Of a stretch of DNA of 64,000 nt, positions 23,660 through 35,536 are shown piece by piece (within the stretch, counting starts at the first letter, position 1; every line of letters starts with the position of its first letter). Made by a program: the position numbers and the translations under genes. Source of the stretch: Isoetes taiwanensis (Eukaryota > Streptophyta > Lycopodiopsida > Isoetales > Isoetaceae); NCBI GenBank assembly GCA_021234155.1, contig JAJEKV010000093.1, forward strand, positions 2,998,043-3,062,042, given 5' to 3'. Below the pieces are notes generated by a model. That model was not told the DNA's origin. It saw only the letters and a program-made list of their open reading frames with translations, and ran no database searches.

Positions 23660-25290
23660 CATGAAGTTTAGAGGACTTTTTACAAAGTGAAAGGTGGTAA
23701 ACCCAAGCAGTTCATTGCTTACCTGTTAGAGCTTTTATCTATTCTTGGCTAACTATCCGCTAGTTCTTGGCTAACTCAACTTCTTGCTTTATTATGAAGT
23801 TGAGTGAAATACAATTTATTCGCTTTCGATAACTTTGACCTATTTTCAATGCCGCATAAAGGAAAACAAAACCTAATGGGTATAAATGCTTATTGTAAGC
23901 AATAAAGGTACATTTCTTTTTGTTCAACTCACGCAAAAAGAAGTTTTATATGAAGTCAAATGATCTCAATCGACATGCAAAATTGAAATAACTCAAGGCT
24001 TACGCTTTGAGAATTATAAACTCGGTCAATATCGAAGCAATGCAAAAACTCTTATCAAACACAAACTTTCTTTATTAGAGCGTATATTCATGTCCGTGTG
24101 TCGAAGCAATTTTTTGCTAGTTGTTTTTGAGATTATTAGTTGTATTGGCAGAGCAAAAACAACGAGTGGGATGTCAACACAGGGTTTGACGAATGATAGT
24201 TTAATCTCTATAGCAAGAAAAAAAAGAACCCCAACATTTTTTTTTGGCCCATCCACATCTTCCATGCTTTGCCATAGCTTCGATCCTTCCCATCCCCATT
24301 CTCCTCGCCCATAGCCTCTGCCACCTAGATTTTCTTACATTTTTTTTCAAGCTTGAGGGGCCTCTTTTTTGATAGGAACATAATAATGTGGCTAAATAAA
24401 GGACGAAATCCATACTATATTACAATTGTGACGAAAGCATGTTGTGCATGGTAAGCCCTAGAGGACGTCCAAGAATAAAGAGTAACTATGAACTTATTTT
24501 GGAATTGATCCAAAACCAAGATGTTTTGGGGCCCTCAGATGGTGCTTTTGATTGGCTCGCCAATCTAAAAAGGGAGAAAATACCCTTTCTTGTATAGAGA
24601 AAATGTCACTTTAGATGATATTCCCACGCGGAAACATTGTCGCACACGGGTTAGCCAGAGGCAATGTTGACAGCAGTGAATGTGACATTACCCTAACGCG
24701 AAGTTACACCTAGGATTTCATTCTCGCAGCTATTTTTTGTTGTCTTCTTGTTGGCGCATAGCCGATCTCCGTGGTTTGGCGGGGTGCCATCGATGTCTTT
24801 GTTTCTAGTGGTGCCATCTAGTTGTTAGGATTAGTTTGAGAAGTTTCGCAACATTTGGACGAACTGTGGGAACATTTGAATATTCTTGCTCTGTTTTTGC
24901 TGCATCCATAGCCGATCTTATGCTTTCTGGTGGCACCATTGGTATTTTTTCTTCCATCCAGCTGTTAGAAGTAGTTTGGGAAAGTTCTAAGAAGATTGAA
25001 CGTGTCTTTTTGCTTACATATTGGTTTCTTGCTTCAAGATATGTTCGAGAGCATGTAGGACGATTTGAAGACGTCTAGGATAGCCTTTATGCAAGAATTT
25101 CTTGCATGCGTGTTCTCTAGTTTTTTTTTCTTCCCATTTTGTTTCACTGATTTATGCTCTAAAATGAGTTTCCGTGACTTGGATATTAGGTTCTTATTTG
25201 ATCCGTAGTTTGTTTGAGCATTTTGTAAAAAGGCAAGTATCTTTCTTGTTTTTCCGTATTTCTTTTTTATTCTTCATTTCTTGTTACTAA
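23660..25290. other. Spacer with an imperfect ~200-bp internal duplication
   Basis: No gene recognised. Around 24760-24990 the block CATAGCCGATCT...GGTG(G)C(A)CCAT...TAGTTTG is present twice (at about 24758 and 24906), suggesting an old tandem duplication. Poly-T tracts are common. ORFs at 24026-24413 on both strands overlap and look accidental. Confidence 0.4.
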
Positions 25291-25299
25291 TTTAGAATC

Positions 25300-25840
25300 T
25301 TTCTTGTAGGTTTATGTGATGGATGATCTTCAGGAGCGTATTCTTCGTGATATTACGGATCCCATTGCTGAAAGGGAGCTGCAGACGCACAAGCTTGCTA
25401 GTTTGAACATCCTCTGATGATGCTAATGAGACTCTAGGTTAATTTTGAGAATGTCTTAGTTTATGAGTTTGGAGAGGAAGCTATTGCAAATTATATGAGA
25501 GACTCTAGTGTTGAAACTATCATTATTCTTGTTGCAGATCCTAGTGGTAATAGGCTTCTATTTGGTGAGTTAGACGAGAAATTGCAAGAAGAGATAGATG
25601 CTGGAGGTATTGATAGATCTGCTGCTAAAATTGCTTGGGCTAGGAACATATTTGATCTTTGGAGGCAGACTTATGGGATTTCTGAGTTGCCCTGCTTTTG
25701 AGATAGTCCGGAATCATTTTTTGACCTTAGCATTCCATTCCACGCTTCCACAACTTCTCAGAGCACCATCTGTGCATGACTTGGCATTATACATACTTGA
25801 GGTTCTAGATAAACATCTGCAATTACTGAGCCCTCAGTAG
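25300..25840 (+). pseudogene. Unrecognised coding fragments
   Basis: After a TTGTAG acceptor-like site at 25310 the plus strand reads MDDLQERILRDITDPIAERE before stops. A second frame (25495-25701) reads ETIIILVADPSGNRLLFGEL, then DEKLQEEIDAGGIDRSAAKI and ARNIFDLWRQTYG. A third overlapping frame continues with FEIVRNHFLTLAF and HDLALYILEVLDKHLQ to 25840. Codon-like composition across three frames suggests a decayed gene or captured gene fragment. No family recognised. Confidence 0.35.
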
Positions 25841-25849
25841 TCATTATCT

Positions 25850-28800
25850 CCGCTTGTCTAATATCATCATTACTGCAAAGGTTTTTCCCTTGAAAACCTT
25901 TCGAGGCAGGGGTTTTTTAATCCTAGTAGTAATGATTGTACTAGCCCATTGTATGGGTCCCATGACCTATTGGTCTCCTCGTGGACGCTAAAAAATCTAT
26001 TCTATTCTATTCTATTTGGAGAAACCTATTGGATCTTTGCGTATTTGCTTAGAGAAGTTTATGATGCAAGTAGTGAGGAAAGACAAGCTAGGATCATTCT
26101 ATTCTCCAGAATCATGAGTAACTTACTTATTTATATTTGTTAAATTTTGTTATTAACTTAGCTTTGCTTCTTGGGTAAAAGAAAGTAAAGGCATTCATCC
26201 ATTAAATATATCAAGTTAGTTGCATGCACTCAAAGTATTAGGGTCACAACTATTTTTAAGAGTTACATGCATCCTAAAATAGCAAAGGCAACCCTCTAGC
26301 TTAGGGGCCAAATGGTCTCTAGTTAATGTAGTAATTACCACTTGCTATATTCTCATGGGTTGCAAAAGCTTAAAGATTGTAAGGTGATGAGGAGTAGCTT
26401 GAAGCAACGGTTAAAAGGTGGGGATATGTGCATGATTGCTTTGAGTTCCATCCAAGATATTATAGCTTTCAAAGAATCAAGGAAAAGATAAAAACTATTT
26501 CTCAATCTTGAATCCATCCTCAGAATTCAACTCTTGCTCTTAGTTCTTCTATGGAAATCTATTCTTATTCTGCCGAACCGACCTCTGCTTTGTGATAATC
26601 TCTAGCCTTGGTTTATCAATCCGGATCTTGCGCTGGAATTTGCTTTTGTTTATCCAAATCTGATTTTTTTACAAGAAACTTGGCCTTTATTGGCAGATTT
26701 CAAAATTGGTATCCGTGAATAGTCCTTGCAAACGGAGCCCGTGATGGATAAAGAAGGAAAGGCTGGTCACTATCCGTCTGGCCGCGGACCTTCGCTTTTG
26801 TTTTTCTTAATACCCGGGGACCCCATGCTTTAATTTATATTATTGTATGTTGGAATCTTAGAATCCCATACTTTAGCATGCCGTGATATTTATCATGCTT
26901 TAATTTATAATATTATTATAAGTCAGCCATTGGACATATAGATTTATATTCTTGCATGTGAGATATTACTTGGGACCTTTGGGAACAAAATAGAATCTTA
27001 GTCATTCTATTGCAATACTTATCTCATGGTATAGAAAGGTAGTGCCAAAGCTTATTACTATGGTGTAATATCCGGTCGTATATTGCATGAATGTTGTATT
27101 ATATTTCGTTATGAATATGGTTTGGTCCATCTTGTAAAGGTGCTTGATGGTATTTTTGAGCGGCCCATCCCCTGAGAGGTGGGGTGGCCTGCAACTCCGC
27201 ATGATGGCTGATGCCAAGGGGAGAGCCTCATGATAAGGACCTGCATATATAGAGAGATGATGTCTCTTCGGTCGCGACCCAAGGAGTACATATGAGATAT
27301 GTTCATGCATGTAGATATGTGGAAACGTGTAAGCATGCTTGTGATCTAGTTCTAGCCGATACAGCGGGCGCAATGGAGCAGGTAAATCTATTGTTCTTCT
27401 TGCCTTTGATGGCTTATGCTAGATTTATATATGATGAGATGGTTTGGATACTCCTCGTGATGCTTCCATCCCCTACTTAGTTCTTGTGGACTAACCCACT
27501 TGTATATTTGTGTCTATTTCAAGATGGCACATCCTGAGCCAAGAAGCCAGTACTCGGATGGAATGTCCGAGAACGAGGTTTCTACGAAGGAGAGTTCTTC
27601 CGATTCATGAGAGACCTCATTATTACATTGAATACCCTTCTTCATTTTAGCAATATACTGTGTTTCAAGAATAACCATTCATTTTCATGATACGTATATT
27701 TGTGAGGATGTATTTGTTGATTGTTGGTTGAACTGTTTCCCTTTATTAGTTACCCATTAAACATACTCAGCCCTATACATGGAGTGAACCATGCATAAGG
27801 GTAGAATTTGTGCCTGCGCCATGCAAATACCCAAGGAAACACATGTAAGCTAGAGTCAGAGGAGGGTCAGACCATCTTACCTTTAGAGTACATGCTCTAG
27901 CGTACTATTAGATACTACCTAATAAAAGAAATTTTGAATACCAAGTCTTGAGGGGCTCCTAAGACAAGAATGCTTACTAAGTGTTGGCCAGTTAAATGCA
28001 AATAGGTTAAGGTTCCACTTCCATCCGCTCATCTCCCAAGTCCTATGAGGATAAGAATCAAGGTACCCCCACGAGAATCAATTGATGCATCATTATTAAG
28101 TCTACATAGATCATCGTCCTTGATGTGTTCCTCTTTTACACTTTAAGTAATTTGTAATAGCCTTTCACCTCATGATATGTTTGAGATATGTTTTTCAAGC
28201 GTCTTAAATATCATCCACTTTCATGTTCGAACCAATGAAAATACACGGTGTTTTTGTGGACTTAGCGAGTTTTTTCTGTGTTGTCATGTTAAAGCCAAAG
28301 CAAAAGAAAAAAAACACGTTTTTCAGATTTCATGCTGGTTCAAACATGACAGTGGATGATATTTAAGACGCTGGTATGTTTTCACCCACATCTCAAGACA
28401 TCAACTTCAAGGGTTTTCATGATCTTTAGGTGCAGTTGTCACTCCTTGGCTATGTCAAATTCATCTTGTAGTGGAGATGGTTTATGAATTACAAAAAGCA
28501 TGAACATTCAAAACTTACCACTGGACAAGATCGGTTGTTCGTATCTCCATTTTGGTATTGGCGTCTATCACTCTAGTGGCATGAGAACATTAGGCATGTA
28601 ATTTGAAAGACGACAAAACCTTTGAAATAAACAACATACATCGCTATTAGCTTCGAGAGGAAACAAGAAACTATAGTACTTGCCAAATGCATCTACGTGT
28701 AGCTCATATAGATTCATGGTTCAATGCAAGCGCGAAGCGAGAGTATATTCTGAAGATTCCTTTCACATTGTATGTTCACTTTAGGTTCTATTTGCTTCCA

Positions 28801-29080
28801 GTGGCGCCAAATGCCATAACATTTCATGTAGGCCACCAAACAAACTTTGGAAAGAAAAAAACAACTTCATTGGCATATATATAAGATGAACATGTACTTG
28901 CCAAATACATCTGTCAGATGTAGCTAGATCATATAGTTTAATGACAAAAACTTCTTGATATGATAGTATAAACCGACAAGGATCTTAGGACGATTAGATG
29001 ACATGATGAGGACTATCTATTTGAGAAACATATCTAATAAAGCACCCAATATTTTGGGAAGTTAGACTAGATTCTGCAAA
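25850..29080. other. Gene-poor spacer with an inverted repeat and a tiny spliced-looking ORF
   Basis: Mostly non-coding. Features inside are the 28198-28372 inverted repeat (listed separately) and a possible small spliced reading frame: ATGGAGCAG with a GTAAAT donor at 27381, and a TTTCAAG acceptor at about 27523 leading to MAHPEPRSQYSDGMSENEVS and a stop near 27610. The latter is only a suggestion. A short AT-rich duplication (TTATCATGCTTTAATTTATA-like) lies at 26828-26925. Confidence 0.3.
28198..28372. repeat. 175-bp foldback element with 37-bp arms
   Basis: The left arm 28198-28234 and right arm 28336-28372 are reverse complements over 37 positions with two mismatches, starting AGCGTCTTAAATATCATCCA. 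The loop is about 101 bp. Weaker complementarity seems to continue outside the arms (GAGATATG versus CATCTC). It could be a MITE, a foldback element or a hairpin RNA precursor. No ORF is needed to explain it. Confidence 0.8.
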
Positions 29081-29103
29081 TCTGGTTTCACAAAATTGTA
29101 AAA

Positions 29104-29965
29104 TCAGATTTGAATATTTTTCTGGTTTGGGGCTGCAGGGCTTTCTGCTGCTGCATCTTCAACAATAGTTTTTTCAACAGCTGTTTCTTCTTTAACAATA
29201 GCTTCTTCAGCAATAGTTTCAACGACTGCTGCTGCTTCTTTTTCTTCAAGAATAGCTTCTTTAGCAAAAGTTTCTTCAACAATAGTTTTAACAGAATCCT
29301 GATCCTTTGCTTCAGTTTCTTCCACAATCTGATCTTGACCATCAACTTCCTCAACAAGAGCCTGATCTTCCACCTCTGATGCTTCAACAATAAATTCCTC
29401 TGCAATCTCAGGTGTATGAGGCATAACAATCTCCACCTTTTGGTCCTCTACTTGGAATGCAACACTTGAATCTTCAACATGGTCCTCAGATGAAACAACT
29501 TTGGCCAAGTTTGCAAGAACAAAGTCATAAAATCCAGTGACAAAACCTACAAGCTCTGCTTCACTGGAGCCCTGTGCTAAAGGAGGGACTTGGAAGGACC
29601 AATGCAAAAGGGTATGGCCATTTTCTTCCAAAGAAGAAAGCTTGATAGTTGCAACAAGACCATTGGTACCACCTTTTAGGGCTTTCCAGCACCAAATATT
29701 TGATGGCATGCTCTTTTCACTGATGAGCACAAGCTCTTTCTTTCACAGATGCCCTGCTTCCATCTGGCTGCACTGGAGTTAGGGTATGGCGTATGCACCC
29801 TGCTTCTTGAGGCTCTCCTTGTATTATAGTGCATGATTCCACTATATTTGATGGAAACCATGCTGCCAACCCTCCAAAATTTGATGTCAGTTTCCATACC
29901 TTTTCTATTGGTGCTTCTATCTCTGCCTCTGTGAATCCTTGCCATAGCTTAGCTTCATCCTCCAT
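29104..29965 (-). pseudogene. SRPBCC (Bet v 1/MLP, lachrymatory-synthase-like) protein with acidic tail, frameshifted
   Basis: The start ATG at 29963-29965 follows a CTGCAG acceptor at 29977-29982, implying a 5' UTR intron. The first frame reads MEDEAKLWQGFTEAEIEAP, then KVWKLTSNFGGLAAWFPS, IQGEPQEAGCIRH and ASVKE. A one-base frame change at about 29732-29745, in an A/G run, moves the reading to LISEKSMPSN, GGTNGLVATIKLSS, LLHWSFQVPP and FVTGFYDFVLANLAKVV, ending at 29104. Together these give the START-like fold of plant polyketide cyclase/MLP-related proteins (about 155 residues), which bind small hydrophobic ligands in the cytosol. A further ~127 residues follow, rich in Glu, Ala and Val (EETFAKEAILEEKEAAAVVE and similar), not typical of the family. 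The shift may be a mutation or a sequencing indel; the rest is intact. Confidence 0.78.
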
Positions 29966-30029
29966 CTTGCTTCCACCTGCAGAAAGTAAAACATAGAGTC
30001 TCTCCTTCAATCTCAATCTTTAAATATGC

Positions 30030-30215
30030 AATGAAAAAAAGGAAGGCTTTTCCTTCACACTAGGTCTGCAAGAACATGCAAAGAAAGAAAAACAAATGCT
30101 TGAACAGAGCTTTTTACAAGTTGTAAATATATGAAGCTTTTCCTTCACACTAGGTCTACAAATAACAACAAAGAAAGGTATAATGCCTAAACATAACTTC
30201 TTCTTCAAGTTCTAG
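30030..30215. repeat. ~86-bp imperfect duplication upstream of the MLP-like gene
   Basis: GCTTTTCCTTCACACTAGGTCT occurs at 30046 and again at 30136 in direct orientation, each followed by AACA(T/A)(G/C)-rich and AAAGAAAG runs. The duplication lies within the presumed 5' UTR intron of the minus-strand MLP-like gene. Non-coding. Confidence 0.6.
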
Positions 30216-30219
30216 ATAT

Positions 30220-32790
30220 GAAGCAAGCAAAATCAAGAAGACATTTTTTCTTCAAGCTAGAATACCAAACAGAGATCTTTAAAGTAGAAATCAAAACCAA
30301 AACAGAGCTCTTTCCTTCGATCTTTTGGATCTACAGCCAAAGGGACCAGCAAACCAAAAACAAAAGCTCTTAGCTCAATCTTCACGCCTACAGCAGCGGA
30401 TCGGGAAACTGGTATTTATGCATAAGGCATGGACAATTAATTTAAACATGTATACAATTCATTTTTTTAACCTATAGTGGGCTAAACAGATCGCTACTAT
30501 CCACTGTACAAAAATATGGCAGACGAAATGATACAGGACAATTTTGTGTCTCTTTTGAGAACGAAATGGATCATTGAGCTTGCTACCGTAGTCCTTTTGC
30601 AATTTTGAAACGATATGAGGAATTATTCTTCTTTAGGGGCTCCTCTAAGCAATATATACATTAAAAACATTCCGATTGTTCTCATTCTCATGATCTTGAA
30701 GGCATAAACTAATATTCTGGTACATAATCTGGAGACTTTTGAAGCTGTTAAGGATTTAAAATGCAACTGGAACCGGAAGCTGCAATGCAAAGATTTGCTT
30801 GGGGATGCTGGAAAAAGGTACGTGATTATTCGAATAAGAAATGCAAGCTCAATCTTCCCTGCTTATAGTTTGCTGGATATGGTGACTTCCGTCTCTGGGC
30901 ACTTTGGAAAAAGGAATAAATAAACTAAACCGGCCATTTCCTTTAAAGAGGAACCATAGGACATAGGCCATGGAAACTAAACATGTGTAAAATAGAACAT
31001 AACTTGGACCACTCCAGATTTCGCAGCGAAAACCTCCGATCCGAATCATATGTAGCTAGGTCGCAAGTCACGTGGATGAATTTAATCCAATCTTATGCTG
31101 GCAGGTGGCACTAATTCATTTCTAAGAATTTTCATTTACTCATATCGATTCTTTTTAGGGAACCGAAACTAACAATCCGGGGTTCAAAAATCGTGGAATA
31201 ATTTCAAATTAATAGAATCGGGGTACCTTTGAACAATCCATAGCCATCGCTTGACCCCTTGATGGGGTCAAATTGACATTTCCATGTCGCGATATGATTT
31301 CGTCCCCAATGGTTCAAGCGCCTATGCAAAAAACCGGGATTAAAGAAAATATAAGAGCATTTCCAAGATCCAAAATTTTGGTGGCCTTCTAACAAATCAG
31401 AATTGGGGCCGCTTCCAAATTCGGCCCACCAACAAATCCGAAATTGGGGCCTCGTGGTGGTTGCTCGAAGCATGTTATGGATTTTCCTCGATCAGAATCC
31501 GTCCTAGTGCTCTATTTCTCCCCTAAATCAAAACTTGAAAGATCTCAGATAGCTACCTATAAAATTTATAGCCCGACGTACCCAAAAAAATTCCAAGGAA
31601 TTTGTTTCAGTCGTCACATTTGTTCTAGCATCCGTGATATCTTTAAACCTACGTAACTCACAAATCTATGAGCCTACAGGAAAGAACTCCATAAGTCATG
31701 ACGAAATCATGCCTATGAATATCACATCTAACCAAGCAACAAGGAAAGAGAACCGCATTCTAAAACTCCTTAAAAATTTGAAGTCGGGACCGCCTCGCAA
31801 AGCAAGTTCAAAGCAAAAGCAAGTTCCTAACCGCCTTTCCCACAAAACCGATCCCCGCCACCGCCGAAAGCTTTGAGCATCCTGAAAGCCCCCCGCGATT
31901 TCAACGAACCCTAGAAATAAAATGCCTACACCCGCCTCCATATTTAGTTTCACAATAAAAACCGAATCCACAAATTCACCGGTTTGATTTCTACGATAAA
32001 CATACGAATACCTACTAAAAACCATTACAAATCTTAAGTTATAAAGTACCATTTCACAACTTTTGAACCTTATTGCTCCATCTTACCAATCAAAGTAGCG
32101 TTCGAGCTTTGGACATCCAATAGATTTGGCAACTACCAAAAATAGTATATGCATCTCAAGAATGGCGGTGGATGTCGACTAGGATCTCCAATGGCGGGGA
32201 ACCCCAATGGCGGGATGAGATTGATAGAGTTTCATTTAGTGATTGGTGGAGATCAAAATTGGAATTCACAGCTTGCAATTCCAATTCATACAATACTTAA
32301 CAAATTTTATATAGTTTCAATTGAATTCTTAATTTGAATTGGAAATTCAAGCCAAATTATGTCTCATGAAATTCAATGGATAGCCTCTCAAAAGCGCTGA
32401 TTCAAGCAAAAGAAGGGTTTTTCAAACTCTAAGCTAAAATGAAAGAAAAATCCTCGAGAGAAAGAAGTAATAAGAGAAGGAAAACAAACCTCCTCATGTC
32501 CCATGGATGAGTTTAAAGTCCCGTGGATAAATCTAGAGGTACATAAAATCCAGCTTAGTCTCAACCCTATCTTCCAATCATATGCTCACATCTTTGCCTT
32601 CACCATTGGATTTGTCACACCCTGGTGAAAAATGTATTTAATTAACAGGCTTCACCGTTACAAGGAAGGTCATTACTTGTCCATCCTAATTTGCCAGTGT
32701 CGCAGTGTTTTGAAGTAAATGCCCTTTAATGGATACAAAGGTGTAACAATGAGTCCTTTTAAATAGTCGCAAATTATAGACATGAGTTGC
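30220..32790. other. Spacer upstream of the MLP-like gene
   Basis: No recognised gene. ORFs at 31204-31473, 31634-31876 and 31696-32052 overlap on opposite strands without motifs. Promoter elements of the MLP-like gene may lie around 30350-30450, but none is clear enough to call. Confidence 0.4.
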
Positions 32791-32799
32791 ATTAATTCA

Positions 32800-32965
32800 C
32801 AAGGCCCCAAAATTGAACCAAAAATTTTTTTTTTGTATGATTTGTGGGCAAAACCAAATTCATAAATCGGACGTTTAGTGGGTTTAAAAGATTACAAATC
32901 ATATCTAGTTATCTAATATAGTTCACCAACGAAATTTTCTAAGGTAATAAACCAACCTTGTTTTG
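32800..32965. repeat. Dispersed repeat, copy 2 (partner at 9.76 kb)
   Basis: Begins CACAAGGCCCCAAAATTGAA and contains TTACAAATCATATCTAGTTA and a GTTCA segment in the same order as the 9760-9960 copy. Internal sequence differs by several indels, including a poly-T tract. Confidence 0.6.
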
Positions 32966-32969
32966 TGAT

Positions 32970-33890
32970 ATGGTATTGAAATAATGACATATTTAGGAAA
33001 ATCTAGACTTATTCAAGGTTTTAGACTTATCTATATTCATAATGATTTGAAATATTGAGTGCTTGGTCTTTGATTATTTCATAATCATGTCATACAATAA
33101 ATAGTGATGAGAAGGAACGATCATAAGAAAAATGAATTGTACTTTTGGCATTTATTAAGTTAATCATCAAGACATAATTCCAAATGACTTTGAACAACAA
33201 AGAACTACATCGTCGATATTTTTTCAAGTCAAGCTTCATGGAAATTGCGTAGGTCTTTGCTTTCCAACCATAGATTACCGATTGAACATCCACCCATTGT
33301 CGTTGTTCACTTGGATTTGGCTTCCATCTTTGTAGCAACATCCATTGTATTGATCTTTCAAACTTTTTCTACCCCTAGTGAGTGGTTTCCACCATTGGAT
33401 GTGAACTCAAGACACTCTTTTAGTCCATCCATTTGTTTAGTCTGATTAGTCAATGCCGCACCTAGCCAAAATGGAGTCTCTTTCATATCATCAGGCCTCA
33501 CAATTAGAAACATACCTTCCATAATGTCTTTTCGTGCTTAAATTCCTCTTTGGTTTACCACTTGCATGGCCACAATACACCACTTCATGATGTTCTTCTT
33601 CATTGTCACCATCATAGGAGCATCTTCTACATGATGGAGCATCCATCGTGAGCGAGGCCAAAATCCATCTTGTAACTTGAATTTCTTTTCTGAGATTCCT
33701 GTAGTTCAAATATGACATTTTCCCAATATGTAATAATTGGTCGCACTCATTTCTTTGATAATTGAGTGTGCAAACGTCCATTTAACCCTATTTTCCAAAA
33801 AATCTATGTATTTTGAAATACCGATATGATAATTTTCCTCCTCCCTCATATGTTCATTAAGGGGTACAGTGCTCAGTTCACCATCTGCAA
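32970..33890. other. Spacer with scattered minus-strand ORFs
   Basis: The minus-strand frame at 33491-33781 (with SCRRCSYDGDNEEEHHEVV) could be the C-terminal end of copy B, since that family often ends in a short Cys/His and acidic stretch. I cannot align it. The remaining sequence shows nothing recognisable. Confidence 0.3.
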
Positions 33891-33899
33891 TATTTGCCT

Positions 33900-35480
33900 A
33901 CCAAAGATCATCTTTTTTAAAAGTTCAATACCATCTTCAGTTCCCATGTTGCATGCTTAGGTGCACCTTATACCGCATTTTAGGATCTCCTTTATCATCT
34001 AGATATAATCGAAAATGTAATGGCTTCAGATGTCCCCACCAACTTATGGCGACTCATCTTCCATATAACCATCCACAAATTTCTTAAAATTAGGGACTTT
34101 TTGTATGAGATATGGAACATTTCTAGCGTATACACATGTTTCATACATTTCAAACAATTGAGGCAAAGTGTGTGCATGCCGCTTTAAACCGTTCCCAAAT
34201 CGCTAAAGAATGCATCAATATCTTCATGTGTATGTCCAACCATAAGAAACGCCATCACTATCTCTTTGAAATGTCCCTTGCCACTAACATCGCCAAGTAT
34301 GCCAAGACAAACCCATTCTTGTTCTCGAGACACAATTGTCAACCCGCAAGAGGAGAACCTTTAAGAGGCTTAAAATCATGATGCTCCACTTTGGTTAATT
34401 GTTTGCCATCCTGCTCTTGTTAGCAATGCTTTATGAAGGGTTGTGTTGCCGAGGTGAAAGTTGAGTTAAATCTCCCCATCTCCAATGTTGTAACTCTAAA
34501 TTCAAGAAACATTTTGCAATAGAACCTATTGTAAAGTTTAAATAAACGACCAATTCCATGTGGCAAAAATGACCATATGAAGCAAGTGGCCATGCCCATG
34601 AGTAAGGATTCCCGCCAAAGCCATAGGCAATTGCATAGCATTCTTCGTGGTGTTTGATTCTATTTTAACCTAGAATGCATGTTTTCTTTTGATCCATCTT
34701 ATCATGTATCAAACACAAAAATTCCTACGGCCTCCTCAAAGACAAATATCTCCATGAATAATAAATGTTGCACAACTTCACGCCTCCATTTGTGCCTATC
34801 CATTTTATAACGGCAGTATCTCCCTCCCCTGGGTTTTTGTGCTTTCCAAAATTCTATTCTTTAAATCAGACATGTTTCGTGATTTGAGAAGCTTACCGTT
34901 TCCTCGGAAATAAGGACATCTTTGAAATCTTCATTCCACAAGCGGCTAAAGCTAGATTGGGATGATGGTAGCCCTTGCATGCTTAGAGATTCATTCACTT
35001 CCTTTAACATGGACATCATATTGTAGGTAGGTGGCATCACCTTTGATAATCTTTTCTCCATCACATGTAATTCTACTTCGATGTGGCATCCGATTAGTGT
35101 AACATCTATCAATTGTGTAAGTGCAACTTTTGCAGCTTCCATTCTTTCCGTACTTCGCTTTACAAGTTTGTTTCCATGCATGCCCTTTTTGCTCCATTAA
35201 GCCATTTGTTCCTCCTATTATAGAAAGTGGCTTTGCAAATCCCATAAATTGTATACCATCCTTACAACATATAACATTCCCATCAAATAACATGCCTTCA
35301 GACTTTCCAAATTTCACCTTTTACACTTGCTGCAAAGCTATCATATGTGAAAGTTGTCTGATCATCAAATTTCAAAGAATGATATTCAGTTCGGGCAATT
35401 AGTATCTTCTCTCGATTAGCATATTGACAACAATGCTTTGGACAACAATCAATAGATGCAACAATAACAATATTCTCCAT
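33900..35480 (-). pseudogene. Transposase-like (DUF7869-type) protein, copy B, nearly complete
   Basis: On the minus strand, in order: a cysteine cluster CCPKHCC (35427-35447) with ILIARTEYHSLKFDDQ; LFDGNVICCKDGIQFMGF (about 35290); SSQSSFSRLWNEDFKDVLI (about 34960-34905); IHDKMDQKKT (34680-34709); NFTIGSIAKCF (about 34545-34515); LENKNGFVLAYLA (about 34330-34292); AFLMVGHTHEDIDAFFS (about 34255-34205); and a C-terminal LYLDDKGDPKMRYK (about 34005-33965). This is the full domain order of the family. Frames change several times and stops intervene (after MDQKKTCILG, for example), so it is not functional as read. Some breaks might be introns. The Asp/His-rich boxes suggest a metal-dependent nuclease, probably a DDE-like transposase; that role is inferred. 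Confidence 0.75.
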
Positions 35481-35536
35481 ATCATAAGGGTCGGCCTTTG
35501 ACTTTTTTTTTTCACCACTAATTTGGCCTCTTCCTT

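Noticed and set aside
29110-29379. Plus-strand Cys/Phe-rich ORF
   Set aside because: It is the antisense reading of the acidic Glu-rich tail of the MLP-like gene.
31696-32052. Minus-strand hydrophobic ORF
   Set aside because: Overlaps a plus-strand ORF, no motif, no splice or promoter context.
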